NCBI RefSeq assembly: GCF_012641435.1 | Contig: NZ_JABAIJ010000005.1 | Span: 186,001 to 250,000 of the forward strand | DNA length: 64,000 bases | Direction of reading: 5' to 3' | From: Rhizobium sp. P38BS-XIX | GTDB lineage: Bacteria; Pseudomonadota; Alphaproteobacteria; Rhizobiales; Rhizobiaceae | Shown: positions 32,761 through 42,334 of the stretch, one piece after another | Numbering within the stretch: position 1 is the first letter of the stretch | Layout: every line of letters begins with the position of its first letter | Made by a program: the position numbers and the translations under genes | Notes under the pieces: generated by a model | Seen by the model: only the letters and a program-made list of their open reading frames with translations | Database searches by the model: none | What the model was told of the DNA's origin: nothing

Positions 32761-33075
32761 ATGCGATTGATATTGGGGTGTATGATTGCCTTATCTACCT
32801 TGATGGGAGGAGCCACCATCGCCCGTGCAGATGATGCCTTCTGTCAACAGTTAGGGGAGCTGGCAAAGGGTGTAATGCAGAACCGACAGATAGGCGTAAA
32901 CATGTCGGACATGATGAAGGTTGCAGACAGCGGAAGACCAGAAGGTTCAGTTCTGCGGAATTTGGTGATGATGGCATACGATACGCCGCAATATTCTACC
33001 GAGGCGATGCAGTCTGCTGCGGTTCAGGAGTTTGCCAACCAAATTCAACTCACCTGTTACAAAAGCCAAAAGTAA
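32761..33075 (+). CDS. Small secreted protein, unknown function
   Basis: A 104-residue protein with a signal peptide (MRLILGCMIALSTLMGGATIARA, likely cut near 23). The mature 80 residues are mostly helical with two cysteines (FCQQLGELAKG and QLTCYKSQK) that could form a disulphide. No family is recognised. GTTGGGGGTG before the ATG is a good ribosome site, and CTTGTC-N17-GATAGA about 80 bases upstream could be its promoter. Base composition is more A/T-rich than its neighbours, and it sits between yraN and gshB, so it may be a later insertion. Confidence 0.7.
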   Translation: MRLILGCMIALSTLMGGATIARADDAFCQQLGELAKGVMQNRQIGVNMSDMMKVADSGRPEGSVLRNLVMMAYDTPQYSTEAMQSAAVQEFANQIQLTCYKSQK

Positions 33076-33120
33076 CCGGTCAACGGATGTCGCTTTCATT
33101 GATATGACGCAGTGCGGGAC

Positions 33121-33169
33121 AAAGGCGCGCTGAGTAGGGCTATTCACAGTGATGTCATAAAGCGCCTTT
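33121..33169. other. Inverted repeat downstream of the small secreted protein gene
   Basis: AAAGGCGC (33121-33128) and GCGCCTTT (33162-33169) are perfectly complementary across a 33-base spacer. It may be a long-loop terminator or part of a decayed repeat; the loop is too long for confident termination. Confidence 0.35.
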
Positions 33170-33214
33170 ACTGCCGGTGCGATTTCATAATTATCCTTCA
33201 GGCAAGCGTCTAAT

Positions 33215-34210
33215 ATGATTACCATCCATGTTCCCGCATTCACCGTTCCCTCGCAGGAGGAGCGAAAGAGCTTTGTCTCTCTCGAGAAGATCCCGGCCGT
33301 TCATGCCGAGAAGCTCGCATCGCTAGCCTGCCTGAATGCGGTGCGCATCGGTGGGGCGGATGCAGAGGTCGAAGCTTTGTCCTTCCCGTTTGCGGTCGCT
33401 GCCTGGAACCTCGAGCGCTGCCTGTTTCCCGAGGAAAGTGCTGCCAAGTTGCGGGAAACCGGCGCGCCGCTTGTGCTGCTGTCGGAAATGGATCTGGGCA
33501 TGGCCCGCACCGAACAGCGCGACCCCACAGCTATCGTCGCCGACGAACTCGGCATGAACCATGCCTATGGCGTCGAGTTCCTGGAGCTCAGCCTCGGTTC
33601 GGAAATCGAGCGCTCCTACTGCCGCGATGATTTCAACGAGAAGGGCTTTCACGGCAACGCGCTGATGGCCTCGGTCGCGCTGAAAGATGCTTTCATGATC
33701 CGCCTGCCGGGCGACGCCGTCTGGTTCAACGACAGCAACGAGCAGCCGCGCATCGGCGATCGCTGCGCCGTCGGCGCCATCGTTACGACCGAGGCTGGCC
33801 CCATGGTTGCGGTTTCCGTGCACCTCGAAAGTGTTGCGACCGCTGCCTATCGTGAGCGTCAGATGGCGGCGTTGATCGATGCTGTCGAGGCCTTCGCGCC
33901 CGGTCTGCCGATGCTGATCGGCGGCGATCTCAACACCGGCAACCATACCGGCGGCGATTACTCAACCGATACGCTGTTCGCCATGGCCGAGGGTCGTGGC
34001 TTCGAATGCCATGGCGGCCCGCTCGACCAGACCAGCACGCGTCCGAGCCTGATTACACGCTTCCCCGATCGCGCCATGAAGCTCGACTGGTTCATCACTC
34101 GCGGCCTGAAGATTGGTGAAAGCCATCTCGTCTCTTCTCTCAACGGAGAAGACAAGCCGCTCTCCGATCACGACATGGTCGTTTGCACAATCGAAGGTTT
34201 TTCATCCTAG
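33215..34210 (+). CDS. Endonuclease/exonuclease/phosphatase family protein
   Basis: A 331-residue EEP-fold hydrolase. Visible catalytic blocks are VAAWNLERC (metal-facing Asn and Glu), LSEMDLGM (Glu), IGGDLNTGN (Asp and Asn), KLDWFITRGL (Asp) and SDHDMVV (the terminal Asp-His), the order seen in exonuclease III, DNase I and sphingomyelinase-type phosphodiesterases. There is no signal peptide, so it is cytoplasmic. The substrate (nucleic acid, phospholipid or small phosphodiester) cannot be told. The start is not backed by a strong ribosome site. It lies between the small secreted protein gene and a repeat element. Confidence 0.85.
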   Translation: MITIHVPAFTVPSQEERKSFVSLEKIPAVHAEKLASLACLNAVRIGGADAEVEALSFPFAVAAWNLERCLFPEESAAKLRETGAPLVLLSEMDLGMARTEQRDPTAIVADELGMNHAYGVEFLELSLGSEIERSYCRDDFNEKGFHGNALMASVALKDAFMIRLPGDAVWFNDSNEQPRIGDRCAVGAIVTTEAGPMVAVSVHLESVATAAYRERQMAALIDAVEAFAPGLPMLIGGDLNTGNHTGGDYSTDTLFAMAEGRGFECHGGPLDQTSTRPSLITRFPDRAMKLDWFITRGLKIGESHLVSSLNGEDKPLSDHDMVVCTIEGFSS

Positions 34211-34314
34211 TGCACGTCGCGCAAAAGTGTGCGGCGGTTTTGCGACAACGACATGCATGAAATCAAAAGGTTAAAGCGCGAGAAGCGAATCTGAAAGATC
34301 GCGATGCGCTTTAA
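34211..34314 (+). repeat. RIME-type rhizobial intergenic mosaic element
   Basis: About 104 bases with two palindromes: the first has GTCGCGCAAAA and TTTTGCGACAACGAC with TGCA at both ends; the second is TTAAAGCGC (34271-34279) with GCGCTTTAA (34306-34314). Size and two-palindrome layout match the RIME1 element described from Rhizobium, and the sequence is of a type I recall as very frequent between rhizobial genes. It starts right after the stop of the phosphodiesterase-fold gene. Confidence 0.7.
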
Positions 34315-34410
34315 TCGCTGCAATCGTTAAAATGCTCCGGATTTCATGAACTCTGCCCTTACCTCTCGCATGCGATGAGATGGCAGACGCGCATGGAATT
34401 GGGGGATTGC

Positions 34411-34914
34411 ATGGTCTTGAAACTGATGTTGGCGAGCATGGCGGCCTTTGCCGCGCGTGCCGTCCCGGTCGTTGTCGCGATGCCGCCGTCACGGAACTTC
34501 GTAGCGGGCGCCAGCGACGAAATGGAAATGAAGCCGTCGCCGATCGAGCGATCCTGGATTCTATCGGGCGATCCGGTTGCCCGTATTGCGGAGCATTCAC
34601 GCGGGCACGATGACGCCGCAATGACCGCTTTGTGGGATTGCACCGCAGGCGAGTTCCGCTGGTATTTCGGCTGGGACGAAACGGTGATGATCCTTGAGGG
34701 CGAAGTACATATCACCACGGAAGACGGTGTCGAGCGCACGCTGCATGCCGGCGATGTCGCCTATTTCGCCGGCGGCACCTGGGCGACATGGCGCATCGAC
34801 CGCTATCTGCGCAAGGTCGCCTTTCTGCGCAAGCCGTTCCCGAAGCCGCTCACGATGGCCTATCGCCTGCGCAACCTGGTTCGGCAAGGCAACACGCAGG
34901 GCCTTGCCGCCTGA
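34411..34914 (+). CDS. Cupin domain protein with N-terminal hydrophobic segment
   Basis: A 167-residue protein. The first 25 residues are hydrophobic (LKLMLASMAAFAARAVPVVVAM), possibly a membrane anchor; then comes one cupin barrel of the DUF861/Cupin_3 type: MTALWDCTAGEFRWYFGWDETVMILEGEVHI and LHAGDVAYFAGGTWATWRI. The usual metal His positions are largely replaced, as in this subfamily, so its activity is unknown. GGGGGATTGC before the ATG at 34411 decides the start over 34375. It is preceded by the mosaic repeat and followed by gshB 124 bases later. Confidence 0.8.
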   Translation: MVLKLMLASMAAFAARAVPVVVAMPPSRNFVAGASDEMEMKPSPIERSWILSGDPVARIAEHSRGHDDAAMTALWDCTAGEFRWYFGWDETVMILEGEVHITTEDGVERTLHAGDVAYFAGGTWATWRIDRYLRKVAFLRKPFPKPLTMAYRLRNLVRQGNTQGLAA

Positions 34915-35038
34915 GCGCGGCCGGCCCTCGCGAAAGACGTTCCGGACGAAGACATCCTTGACGGAAGCCCTTGAATAGCCGTTGCGTTTGCGGGCGGGCC
35001 GACCTACATCTGTCCGCAAATCCGAGCGAGGGCTGACT

Positions 35039-35986
35039 ATGGCTGGTATCAAGAATGTTGCGGTCCAGATGGACCATGTCCGGAGCATCAACATCACGGG
35101 CGACTCGACCTTCGCCATGAGCCTTGAGGCGCAGAACCGGGGTTACAAGCTCTTCCACTACACGCCAGAGCGACTGAGCATGCGTGACGGCAAGGTCTAT
35201 GCCTCCGTCGAGCCGATGATCCTGCGCGACGTGAAGGGCGATCACTTCGAACTCGGCGAGGCCGAGCGCGTCGATCTCTCGACCATGGACGTCGTGCTGC
35301 TGCGCCAGGACCCGCCATTCGACATGGCCTACATCACATCGACGCATTTGCTTGAGCGCATTCACCCGAAGACGCTCGTCGTCAACGATCCGGCCTGGGT
35401 GCGCAACTCGCCTGAAAAGATCTTCGTCACAGAATTCGCCGATCTCATGCCGAAGACGCTGATTACCCGTGATCCGGCTGAAATCCGCCGCTTCCGCGAT
35501 GAGATGGGCGATATGATCCTGAAGCCGCTTTACGGCAACGGCGGCGCCGGCGTTTTCCATTCGACGCGTGACGACCGCAATCTCTCGTCTCTCTTGGAAA
35601 TGTTCGGCCAGCTCTTCCGCGAGCCGTTCATTGCCCAGCAATACCTGCCTGACGTTCGCAAGGGCGACAAGCGCATCATCCTCATCGATGGCGAAGCCGT
35701 GGGCGCAATCAACCGCGTGCCGGCCGAGCATGATGCCCGCTCCAACATGCATGTCGGCGGCCGCGCCGAAGCGACGGAGCTGACTGCGCGCGAGAAGGAA
35801 ATCTGCGCCCGCATCGGACCGGCTCTGAAGGCGCGCGGCTTCCTGCTCGTCGGCATCGACGTCATCGGCGACTACATGACCGAGATCAACGTGACCTCGC
35901 CGACCGGCATCCGCGAAGTCAAGCGCTTTGGCGGCGCCGATATCGCCAGCCTGCTCTGGGATGCGATCGAAACCAAGCGGGTCTGA
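35039..35986 (+). CDS. gshB: Glutathione synthase
   Basis: ATP-grasp ligase that joins gamma-glutamylcysteine and glycine to make glutathione. The 315-residue protein starts MAGIKNVAVQMDHVRSINITGDSTFAMSLEAQNRGY and has LRQDPPFDMAYI, NDPAWVRNSPEKIF, the ATP-binding ILKPLYGNGGAGVF loop, FIAQQYLPDVRKGDKRIIL and the C-terminal INVTSPTGIREV. This start is fixed by the family N-terminus; the frame is open to 34982. It has its own strong terminator. Confidence 0.97.
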   Translation: MAGIKNVAVQMDHVRSINITGDSTFAMSLEAQNRGYKLFHYTPERLSMRDGKVYASVEPMILRDVKGDHFELGEAERVDLSTMDVVLLRQDPPFDMAYITSTHLLERIHPKTLVVNDPAWVRNSPEKIFVTEFADLMPKTLITRDPAEIRRFRDEMGDMILKPLYGNGGAGVFHSTRDDRNLSSLLEMFGQLFREPFIAQQYLPDVRKGDKRIILIDGEAVGAINRVPAEHDARSNMHVGGRAEATELTAREKEICARIGPALKARGFLLVGIDVIGDYMTEINVTSPTGIREVKRFGGADIASLLWDAIETKRV

Positions 35987-36029
35987 TCGGCTGCGGCCGA
36001 TTGCGCTTTCAGTCGAATACAAATAGTCG

Positions 36030-36070
36030 CCCCGCATATCGACAATCCCGATATGCGGGGTGAAATTTTT
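36030..36070 (+). terminator. Rho-independent terminator after gshB
   Basis: CCCCGCATATCG (36030-36041) and CGATATGCGGGG (36049-36060) form a perfect 12-base-pair stem with a 7-base loop, followed within five bases by a T-run (36066-36070). Confidence 0.85.
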
Positions 36071-36178
36071 GTTCGATCATTGTTCTTGTTTCATTCCTTT
36101 CTTTGTGCCAGATTGCAACCCGAGGTTTGCTGATCTGGGTGGCTAGCGGCCTGCAAGTCTGGGGATAAGGGACAAGAG

Positions 36179-37711
36179 ATGGTAGCGCGCGTCAGTACGG
36201 TGGCGTTTCAGGGCATTGAGGGCGTACCCGTCGAAGTGCAGGTGATGATCGCGCCCGGCAAGGTGCTGATGCACATCGTCGGCCTGCCGGACAAGGCTGT
36301 TGCCGAGAGCCGGGAGCGGGTCCAGGCGGCGCTGCATGCTTCCGGCCTCGCACTGCCGCCGAAGAAGGTCACCGTCAATCTGGCGCCGGCGGATTTGCCC
36401 AAGGAGGGCAGTCATTTCGATCTTGCGATCGCGCTCGGCCTGATGGCGGCGCTTGGCGCAATTCCAGCCGATGCCTTGTCATCCTACACCGTCATCGGCG
36501 AACTCAATCTCGATGGCACGATTGCGCCCGTTGCCGGTGCACTGCCCGCGGCGATTGCCGCCAATGCCATGGGCAAGGGGCTGATCTGCCCGGCCGAAAG
36601 CGGGCCGGAAGCCGCCTGGGCCGGCAAGGAGATCGATATTCTGGCACCGCGCAGCCTGATCGCGCTCGCCAACCATTTCCGCGGCACGCAGGTCCTGTCG
36701 CGGCCGGACCCGTCCATTCGCGCAGCCGCTGCCAATTTGCCTGACCTTGCCGATATCAAGGGGCAGGAAAGCGCCAAGCGCGCATTGGAAGTGGCGGCCG
36801 CCGGTGGCCACAATCTGCTTTTCGTCGGGCCGCCCGGTTCGGGCAAGTCGATGCTCGCCTCGCGCCTGCCGTCGATCTTGCCGCCCTTGTCGACGAACGA
36901 GTTGCTGGAGGTGTCGATGATCCATTCGATCGCCGGCCAGCTTTCAGGAGGCAAACTCTCGGATCGGCGGCCCTATCGCGCGCCGCATCACTCCGCTACC
37001 ATGGCCGCGCTCGTCGGCGGCGGGCTGCGCGCCCGGCCGGGCGAGGTGTCGCTCGCCCATCACGGCATTCTCTTCCTTGACGAGCTGCCGGAGTTTTCAC
37101 CGCAGGCGCTCGATGCACTGCGCCAGCCGCTGGAAACCGGCGAATGCGTCATTGCCAGAGCGAACCATCGCGTCGCCTACCCGGCAGGTATTCAGCTTGT
37201 GGCGGCGATGAACCCGTGCCGCTGCGGCATGGCTGGGGAGCCGGGGCATACCTGTGCCCGCGGGCCGCGTTGCGCCTCCGACTATCAGGGCCGTATTTCC
37301 GGTCCGCTGCTTGATCGTATCGACATTCGTATCGATGTGCCGGCGGTCTCCGCCGCCGATCTCATTCGGCCGACTTCAGCGGAAAGCAGCGCTGATGTCG
37401 CACTTCGCGTCGGCCGTGCGCGCGAACGGCAGCGCGAGCGTTTCGAACGGGCCGGCATGAAAAATGTCAGCACCAACGCCCGCTGCTCGACCGCGATGAT
37501 CGAAACCATCGCCGAGCCGGATGCGGCCGGTCTGCAATTGCTGCGCGATGCTGCTGAAAAGATGAAATTTTCCGCCCGTGGTTATCACCGCATTCTCAAG
37601 GTCGCGCGAACGCTTGCCGATCTGGACGATAAGCGCACTGTCGGACGCATCCATCTGGCGGAAGCCATCTCCTATCGTATCGCAGGAGAACGACTGACCG
37701 CGCACGCCTGA
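36179..37711 (+). CDS. comM: YifB/ComM family Mg-chelatase-like AAA ATPase
   Basis: A 510-residue protein of the ComM/YifB type. The N-terminal third is a Lon-protease-like fold (LPDKAVAESRERVQAAL, KKVTVNLAPADLPKEGSHFDLAIALGLM), followed by an AAA+ domain with Walker A GPPGSGKSML near 216-225 and Walker B GILFLDELPEF, a Zn-type loop with CRCG...C...C, and a C-terminal helical Mg-chelatase region. ComM of naturally competent bacteria is a hexameric helicase that promotes branch migration of incoming DNA; here a role in recombination is inferred. It is monocistronic, with AAGGGACAAGAG before the ATG. Confidence 0.93.
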   Translation: MVARVSTVAFQGIEGVPVEVQVMIAPGKVLMHIVGLPDKAVAESRERVQAALHASGLALPPKKVTVNLAPADLPKEGSHFDLAIALGLMAALGAIPADALSSYTVIGELNLDGTIAPVAGALPAAIAANAMGKGLICPAESGPEAAWAGKEIDILAPRSLIALANHFRGTQVLSRPDPSIRAAAANLPDLADIKGQESAKRALEVAAAGGHNLLFVGPPGSGKSMLASRLPSILPPLSTNELLEVSMIHSIAGQLSGGKLSDRRPYRAPHHSATMAALVGGGLRARPGEVSLAHHGILFLDELPEFSPQALDALRQPLETGECVIARANHRVAYPAGIQLVAAMNPCRCGMAGEPGHTCARGPRCASDYQGRISGPLLDRIDIRIDVPAVSAADLIRPTSAESSADVALRVGRARERQRERFERAGMKNVSTNARCSTAMIETIAEPDAAGLQLLRDAAEKMKFSARGYHRILKVARTLADLDDKRTVGRIHLAEAISYRIAGERLTAHA

Positions 37712-37814
37712 AAATGCATGGTTCAGATGGCATTGGGCCGTATCCGGCTTGTGTACCCAACTCTGACGCGGCATGACTGCGAAACTTCGATCAAAACGGA
37801 GCGCCTCGGCCCGC

Positions 37815-38267
37815 ATGACTGCAGAACTGACAATCGATCCCAGCGATGGTGCGATCTGTATCGGCGGCCAGCTTCGCCTCGTTGCATCACAGGAAAAGAC
37901 TGGTATCGAGACGCTTGCCTCCGAGTGGCTTGGCGGATCGCGTGATCTTCACAACAGCTATGAATGGCTGCAGCTTCGCGGCCTGACGTTCGGCAAGCAA
38001 CCGGCCGGTGCTTCGCTCTGCCTTCACGAACATCGGCTGATCAGCGCGCATTGGGGTGTTTCTCTGCCGGGTGCTGCGATGGAGGAGGGCTGGCCGACCC
38101 AACAGGCGATCAACCAGGAAATTAAGTTCGTCCGTCGCGTTCTGACCGCCATGTTCCGCATGGAGCTGACGGATGGTGCATTCAGTTTTCCCTGGGGCAC
38201 GGTCTGGAGCAGGTTCGATCCGAAAGGATTTTCCGCCAGCCACGGTGTCAGCTATCGCAAGTCATAG
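37815..38267 (+). CDS. Conserved hypothetical protein
   Basis: A protein of about 150 residues with no signal peptide or membrane segment. It has many Trp and Gly residues (WLQLRGLTFGKQPAGASLCLHEHRLISAHWGVSLPGA) and ends FPWGTVWSRFDPKGFSASHGVSYRKS, suggesting a compact beta-rich fold. I do not recognise the family; proteins of this kind are sometimes found in rhizobial genomes without annotation. Two starts are possible: 37815 (GGAGCG upstream) is preferred over 37773. It follows comM by about 100 bases and converges on cysK. Confidence 0.65.
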   Translation: MTAELTIDPSDGAICIGGQLRLVASQEKTGIETLASEWLGGSRDLHNSYEWLQLRGLTFGKQPAGASLCLHEHRLISAHWGVSLPGAAMEEGWPTQQAINQEIKFVRRVLTAMFRMELTDGAFSFPWGTVWSRFDPKGFSASHGVSYRKS

Positions 38268-38281
38268 GTTCGCGGGCATAG

Positions 38282-38306
38282 AAAAGGGGCGCCGCAGCAC
38301 CCCTTT
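38282..38306 (-). terminator. Rho-independent terminator after cysK
   Basis: AAAGGGG and CCCCTTT arms (38283-38289 and 38300-38306) form a 7-base-pair stem around a GC-rich loop; the minus-strand reading ends in TTTT. It starts 25 bases after the cysK stop codon. Confidence 0.7.
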
Positions 38307-38330
38307 CCAAGTTGGATCTCGTGGAGAGCG

Positions 38331-39299
<969 letters not shown>

Positions 39300-39360
39300 G
39301 GGTAACTCTCCCTACATTTGAATTCTGAAGTGACAATAGGATCAAACGTCTGCGGAAACC

Positions 39361-39376
39361 AGAGTAGGCGCACTCT
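39361..39376 (-). promoter_or_regulatory. Inverted repeat upstream of cysK
   Basis: AGAGT and ACTCT (39361-39365 and 39372-39376) flank a 6-base centre, about 70 bases upstream of the cysK ATG, where an operator or promoter is expected. No regulator can be assigned. Confidence 0.3.
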
Positions 39377-39435
39377 ACCGCCTCGCGGCCCATGAGAAAA
39401 GAATCTCCAAATTGCCGCGTTAGCGAAAGTTTATT

Positions 39436-40053
39436 TCAGGCTGCCCGAACGGCAATGAAGGCGGCCGTCGCGGCGAGAATGCTGGCGGCGGACCTGTTCA
39501 GAGTCTGCAGGGCTTTCGGCTTCTTGAGAAAAGCCCGCGCCCGCGACGCCAGCAGCGCATAGGGCAAGAGAACCGCCAGAAGCACGACGAAGGTGGCGGC
39601 GAGCAAAAGCAGATATTCATGCAGGCCGATGCTGTTGATGTCGATCACCGTCGGCACAAGCGCGATATGGAAGAGCATGGTTTTCGGGTTGCCGAGTGTC
39701 AGGAGCAATCCGGAGATAAAGGACATCCCCGCGCTGGTGGATTTCTTCGCCTTGATATCGGCGCTGATCAGGCCGGTGGTCCAGAGCTTCCAGGCGATAT
39801 AGCCGAGATAAAGCGCACCGGCGATCTTGATGACGATAAAAACCTCGGCGAAAGTCTGCGCCACGAAGGCGAGACCGAGGATGACGGCCGTCAGGTACGT
39901 CATGTCACCCAGCACGATGCCGAGCGCCATGAAGAACGTCTCGCGGAAGCCGGAACCGAGGGCGCGTGCCACAATCGCTGTGACACCCGGACCCGGAATT
40001 ATCGCGGCGATGAAAAGAGCGCCGCAATAGGCGAGCAGAGGTGCGAGCGTCAT
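39436..40053 (-). CDS. LysE family exporter (first of two)
   Basis: A 205-residue inner-membrane protein with about six hydrophobic segments, of the LysE/RhtB export family that removes amino acids or related metabolites. The N-terminal PGPGVTAIVARAL (family PGP) and the FISGLLLTLGNPKTMLFHIALVPTV segment (family G...NP K) are diagnostic. It diverges from the isochorismatase-like gene, and a second LysE protein lies 700 bases further. The exported substrate is unknown. Confidence 0.9.
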   Translation of the reverse strand: MTLAPLLAYCGALFIAAIIPGPGVTAIVARALGSGFRETFFMALGIVLGDMTYLTAVILGLAFVAQTFAEVFIVIKIAGALYLGYIAWKLWTTGLISADIKAKKSTSAGMSFISGLLLTLGNPKTMLFHIALVPTVIDINSIGLHEYLLLLAATFVVLLAVLLPYALLASRARAFLKKPKALQTLNRSAASILAATAAFIAVRAA

Positions 40054-40182
40054 GTTTATTTTCCTGTCAGCTGAGGCTTGATCTATCGCCCTGTCTTTGT
40101 CTTTTCAAGCGATTGCGCCGGCGTCACGAACATATTACCTAGAGATGAGTAGCGCGTCGAAACTGCTTTGCCCAAGGATATC

Positions 40183-40740
40183 ATGTCTTCTGCATTGCTC
40201 TTGATCGATCTTCAGAATGCCATCCTTACCGGCCTTGGCACGCCTGGCCGGCAACCGGCCATCGACGCCGCTTTGGAGGAGGTTGTCGCCAAGCTCGCGG
40301 CGTTGAAACACAAGGCGCGTGCTGCCGGTGTCCCGACCTTTATCGTCCAGCATGACGGCAATCCCGGCCACCGTTTGGTGAAGCGCAGCGAAGGCTGGCA
40401 GTTGCGCCGGGAAATTGCGCCGGAGGCCGGCGATGTCGTGGTGCATAAAACAAGCTGCGATTCCTTCTTCGAAACCGATCTGGAGACAAAGCTCTGTGCG
40501 CGCGGCATTACCCACCTGTTGATCGGCGGTTGCATGACGCAATTCTGCGTCGACACCACGGCGCGCCGCGCTGTCTCTCTGGGTTTCGACGTCACGCTCA
40601 TTTCCGATGGCCACACGACAGCCGACATGGGCAGGCTGAGCTTCGAAGACATTGTCACCCATCACAATATGGTTCTTGACGGCTTTGATGCCGGGCCGCA
40701 TCACATCAAGCTGACCGCATCCGCAGAAATTGCCTTTTGA
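40183..40740 (+). CDS. Isochorismatase-family cysteine hydrolase
   Basis: A 185-residue protein of the isochorismatase/nicotinamidase fold. The catalytic triad is visible: D9 in LLIDLQNAIL, a Lys in VHKTSCDSFF near 93, and the nucleophilic Cys in GGCMTQFCVDTTARRA near 126, with the cis-peptide before it (GGCM). It may hydrolyse an amide or isochorismate-like substrate. The start at 40183, after AAGGATATC, gives the family N-terminus. A LysE-type exporter follows 24 bases later on the same strand, so both may serve one pathway. Confidence 0.88.
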   Translation: MSSALLLIDLQNAILTGLGTPGRQPAIDAALEEVVAKLAALKHKARAAGVPTFIVQHDGNPGHRLVKRSEGWQLRREIAPEAGDVVVHKTSCDSFFETDLETKLCARGITHLLIGGCMTQFCVDTTARRAVSLGFDVTLISDGHTTADMGRLSFEDIVTHHNMVLDGFDAGPHHIKLTASAEIAF

Positions 40741-40764
40741 AGTATCCCGCCCCTGGAGCCTCCG

Positions 40765-41397
40765 ATGCCGCATGTGACGAGCATGATCGCCTTTGCCCTG
40801 ATTGCGCTTGGCATGGTGCTGACGCCGGGTCCCAACATGATCTATCTGGTGTCTCGATCGATCTCGCAGGGGCCGGCGGCAGGGCTGATTTCGCTCGGCG
40901 GCGTCGCCTGCGGCTTTCTGTTCTATATGCTCTCTGCCGCGCTCGGCATTACCGCTATCGTCCTTGCCGTTCCCTTTGCCTATGACGCATTGCGGCTGGC
41001 TGGGGCCGCTTATCTCGGCTGGCTCGCCTGGAATGCGCTGAAGCCCGGCGGCCGGTCTGCTTTTCAGGTGCGCGAACTCCCGAAGGACAGCAATCGTCGG
41101 CTCTTTACAATGGGGCTGGTGACAAGCTTGCTGAACCCGAAGGTTGCCGTTCTCTATCTCTCGCTGCTGCCGCAGTTCATCGATCCGGCACTCGGCAGTG
41201 TTTTCGTACAATCCATCGTGTTCGGCTTCGTCCACATCGCGGTCAGCCTGACCTTCAACGCTATTTTCGCGCTGACAGCCGGCTCTGTGGCCATGTTCTT
41301 CATGCGCCGGCCGTCCTTTGCCTTGGTGCAGCGCTGGCTGATGGGCACCGTGCTGGCAGGTCTTGCCATGCGCATGGCCTTCGAGGCGCAGCGATGA
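40765..41397 (+). CDS. LysE family exporter (second)
   Basis: A 210-residue membrane protein with about six hydrophobic segments. MVLTPGPNMIYLVSRSISQG carries the LysE/RhtB PGPN motif, and FTMGLVTSLLNPKVAVLYLSLLPQFI the second family block, similar to homoserine/threonine exporters. It follows the isochorismatase gene closely, and its TGA overlaps the ATG of the next phosphatase gene (ATGA). The three genes form an operon. The substrate is unknown. Confidence 0.92.
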   Translation: MPHVTSMIAFALIALGMVLTPGPNMIYLVSRSISQGPAAGLISLGGVACGFLFYMLSAALGITAIVLAVPFAYDALRLAGAAYLGWLAWNALKPGGRSAFQVRELPKDSNRRLFTMGLVTSLLNPKVAVLYLSLLPQFIDPALGSVFVQSIVFGFVHIAVSLTFNAIFALTAGSVAMFFMRRPSFALVQRWLMGTVLAGLAMRMAFEAQR

Positions 41398-42029
41398 TGC
41401 GGCGTGCTTTGCAGTCATCCACCGCGGTTTTCTATGTAGTCGCTTCGTTATCGGGCTTTGCGCCCGTCGCCTCGGCGGCTGACAGCACACAGACGATCGT
41501 TTTGATGCGCCATGGAGAGAAGCCGGAGGCTGGTCTGGGCCAGCTCAGCTGCCAGGGTCTCAACCGGGCTCTGGCGCTTCCGCCGGTGCTGACGAAGCTC
41601 TTCGGCAAGCCTGCGGCGATCTTTGCGCCGGATCCGTCGAAGCGAAAGGACGATTCCGGCGTTTCCTACGATTATATCCGGCCGCTCGCCACCATCGAGC
41701 CGACGGCGATCGCGCTCGGACTGCCGGTCGATACCAGCTTCGGCTATGATGACATCAATGGTCTGAAGGCCGAGCTGAAGAAGCCAGACTATGCCGGCAA
41801 GCTGATTTTTGTCGCCTGGGAGCACAAGCAGATCGTCGATCTCGCACGTCAGCTGATGAGCGAGAATGGGGGCGATGAAAAGGCGGTGCCAAAATGGCAT
41901 GGCAAGGATTTCGACAGTCTCTACGTCCTGCATATCAGCGCAAAAGGCACAAAGCCGGCCGCGACCTTCGAGCAAATGGCCGAAGGCCTCGATGGCCAGC
42001 CGCAGGTATGCCCGCAGCCGGCTAAGTAA
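41394..42029 (+). CDS. Exported histidine phosphatase family protein
   Basis: A 211-residue protein with a signal peptide (residues 1-29, ending VASAA) and the N-terminal core TIVLMRHGEKPE with the R-H-G catalytic triplet at 39-41, as in histidine phosphatases. The rest is shorter and more divergent than in cofactor-type enzymes; a late IFVAWEHKQIVDLARQL segment supplies the second His. It may be a periplasmic phosphatase. It is translationally coupled to the LysE-type exporter. Confidence 0.82.
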   Translation: MMRRALQSSTAVFYVVASLSGFAPVASAADSTQTIVLMRHGEKPEAGLGQLSCQGLNRALALPPVLTKLFGKPAAIFAPDPSKRKDDSGVSYDYIRPLATIEPTAIALGLPVDTSFGYDDINGLKAELKKPDYAGKLIFVAWEHKQIVDLARQLMSENGGDEKAVPKWHGKDFDSLYVLHISAKGTKPAATFEQMAEGLDGQPQVCPQPAK

Positions 42030-42031
42030 TC

Positions 42032-42334
42032 TCAGAAAACGGGCCGCATGAAGCTGCGCTCGTAGCTGACGATGCAGCGCGTCTCCTCGCCATAGGCGAA
42101 GGCGGCACGGCATTCCGCATCATCCGCCATTTGCTTTCGATAGTTTTCATAGGCAGCAAGGCTCGGGAAGCTGAACAGTGCCAAAGCAATGTTGTTGGCA
42201 CCTTCATGCGGCAGGAAATAGCCGTGATGCGTGCCGCCCAGCCGGTTGACCAACGGGATCCAGAGCTTGGCGTAATGTTCGAATTCGGCAAGCTTGTAGG
42301 GATCGATGACATATCGCAGATAGCAGGTAATCAT
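42032..42334 (-). CDS. NIPSNAP family protein
   Basis: A 100-residue NIPSNAP protein, a small ferredoxin-like dimer. YVIDPYKLAEFEHYAKLWIPLVNRLGGTHHGYFLPHEGANNIALALFSFPSLAAYENYRK contains the family's typical sequence. Biological role is not established. Its ATG overlaps the stop of the upstream DMT exporter by four bases, so they are in one operon. It converges on the phosphatase gene, with two bases between the stops. Confidence 0.9.
   Translation of the reverse strand: MITCYLRYVIDPYKLAEFEHYAKLWIPLVNRLGGTHHGYFLPHEGANNIALALFSFPSLAAYENYRKQMADDAECRAAFAYGEETRCIVSYERSFMRPVF

Noticed and set aside
34850..36037. 395-codon open frame on the minus strand
   Set aside because: Antisense to gshB.
40135..41490. 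451-codon open frame on the minus strand
   Set aside because: It is antisense to the isochorismatase-like and LysE-type genes; its translation is rich in His, Arg and Gln without domain pattern.
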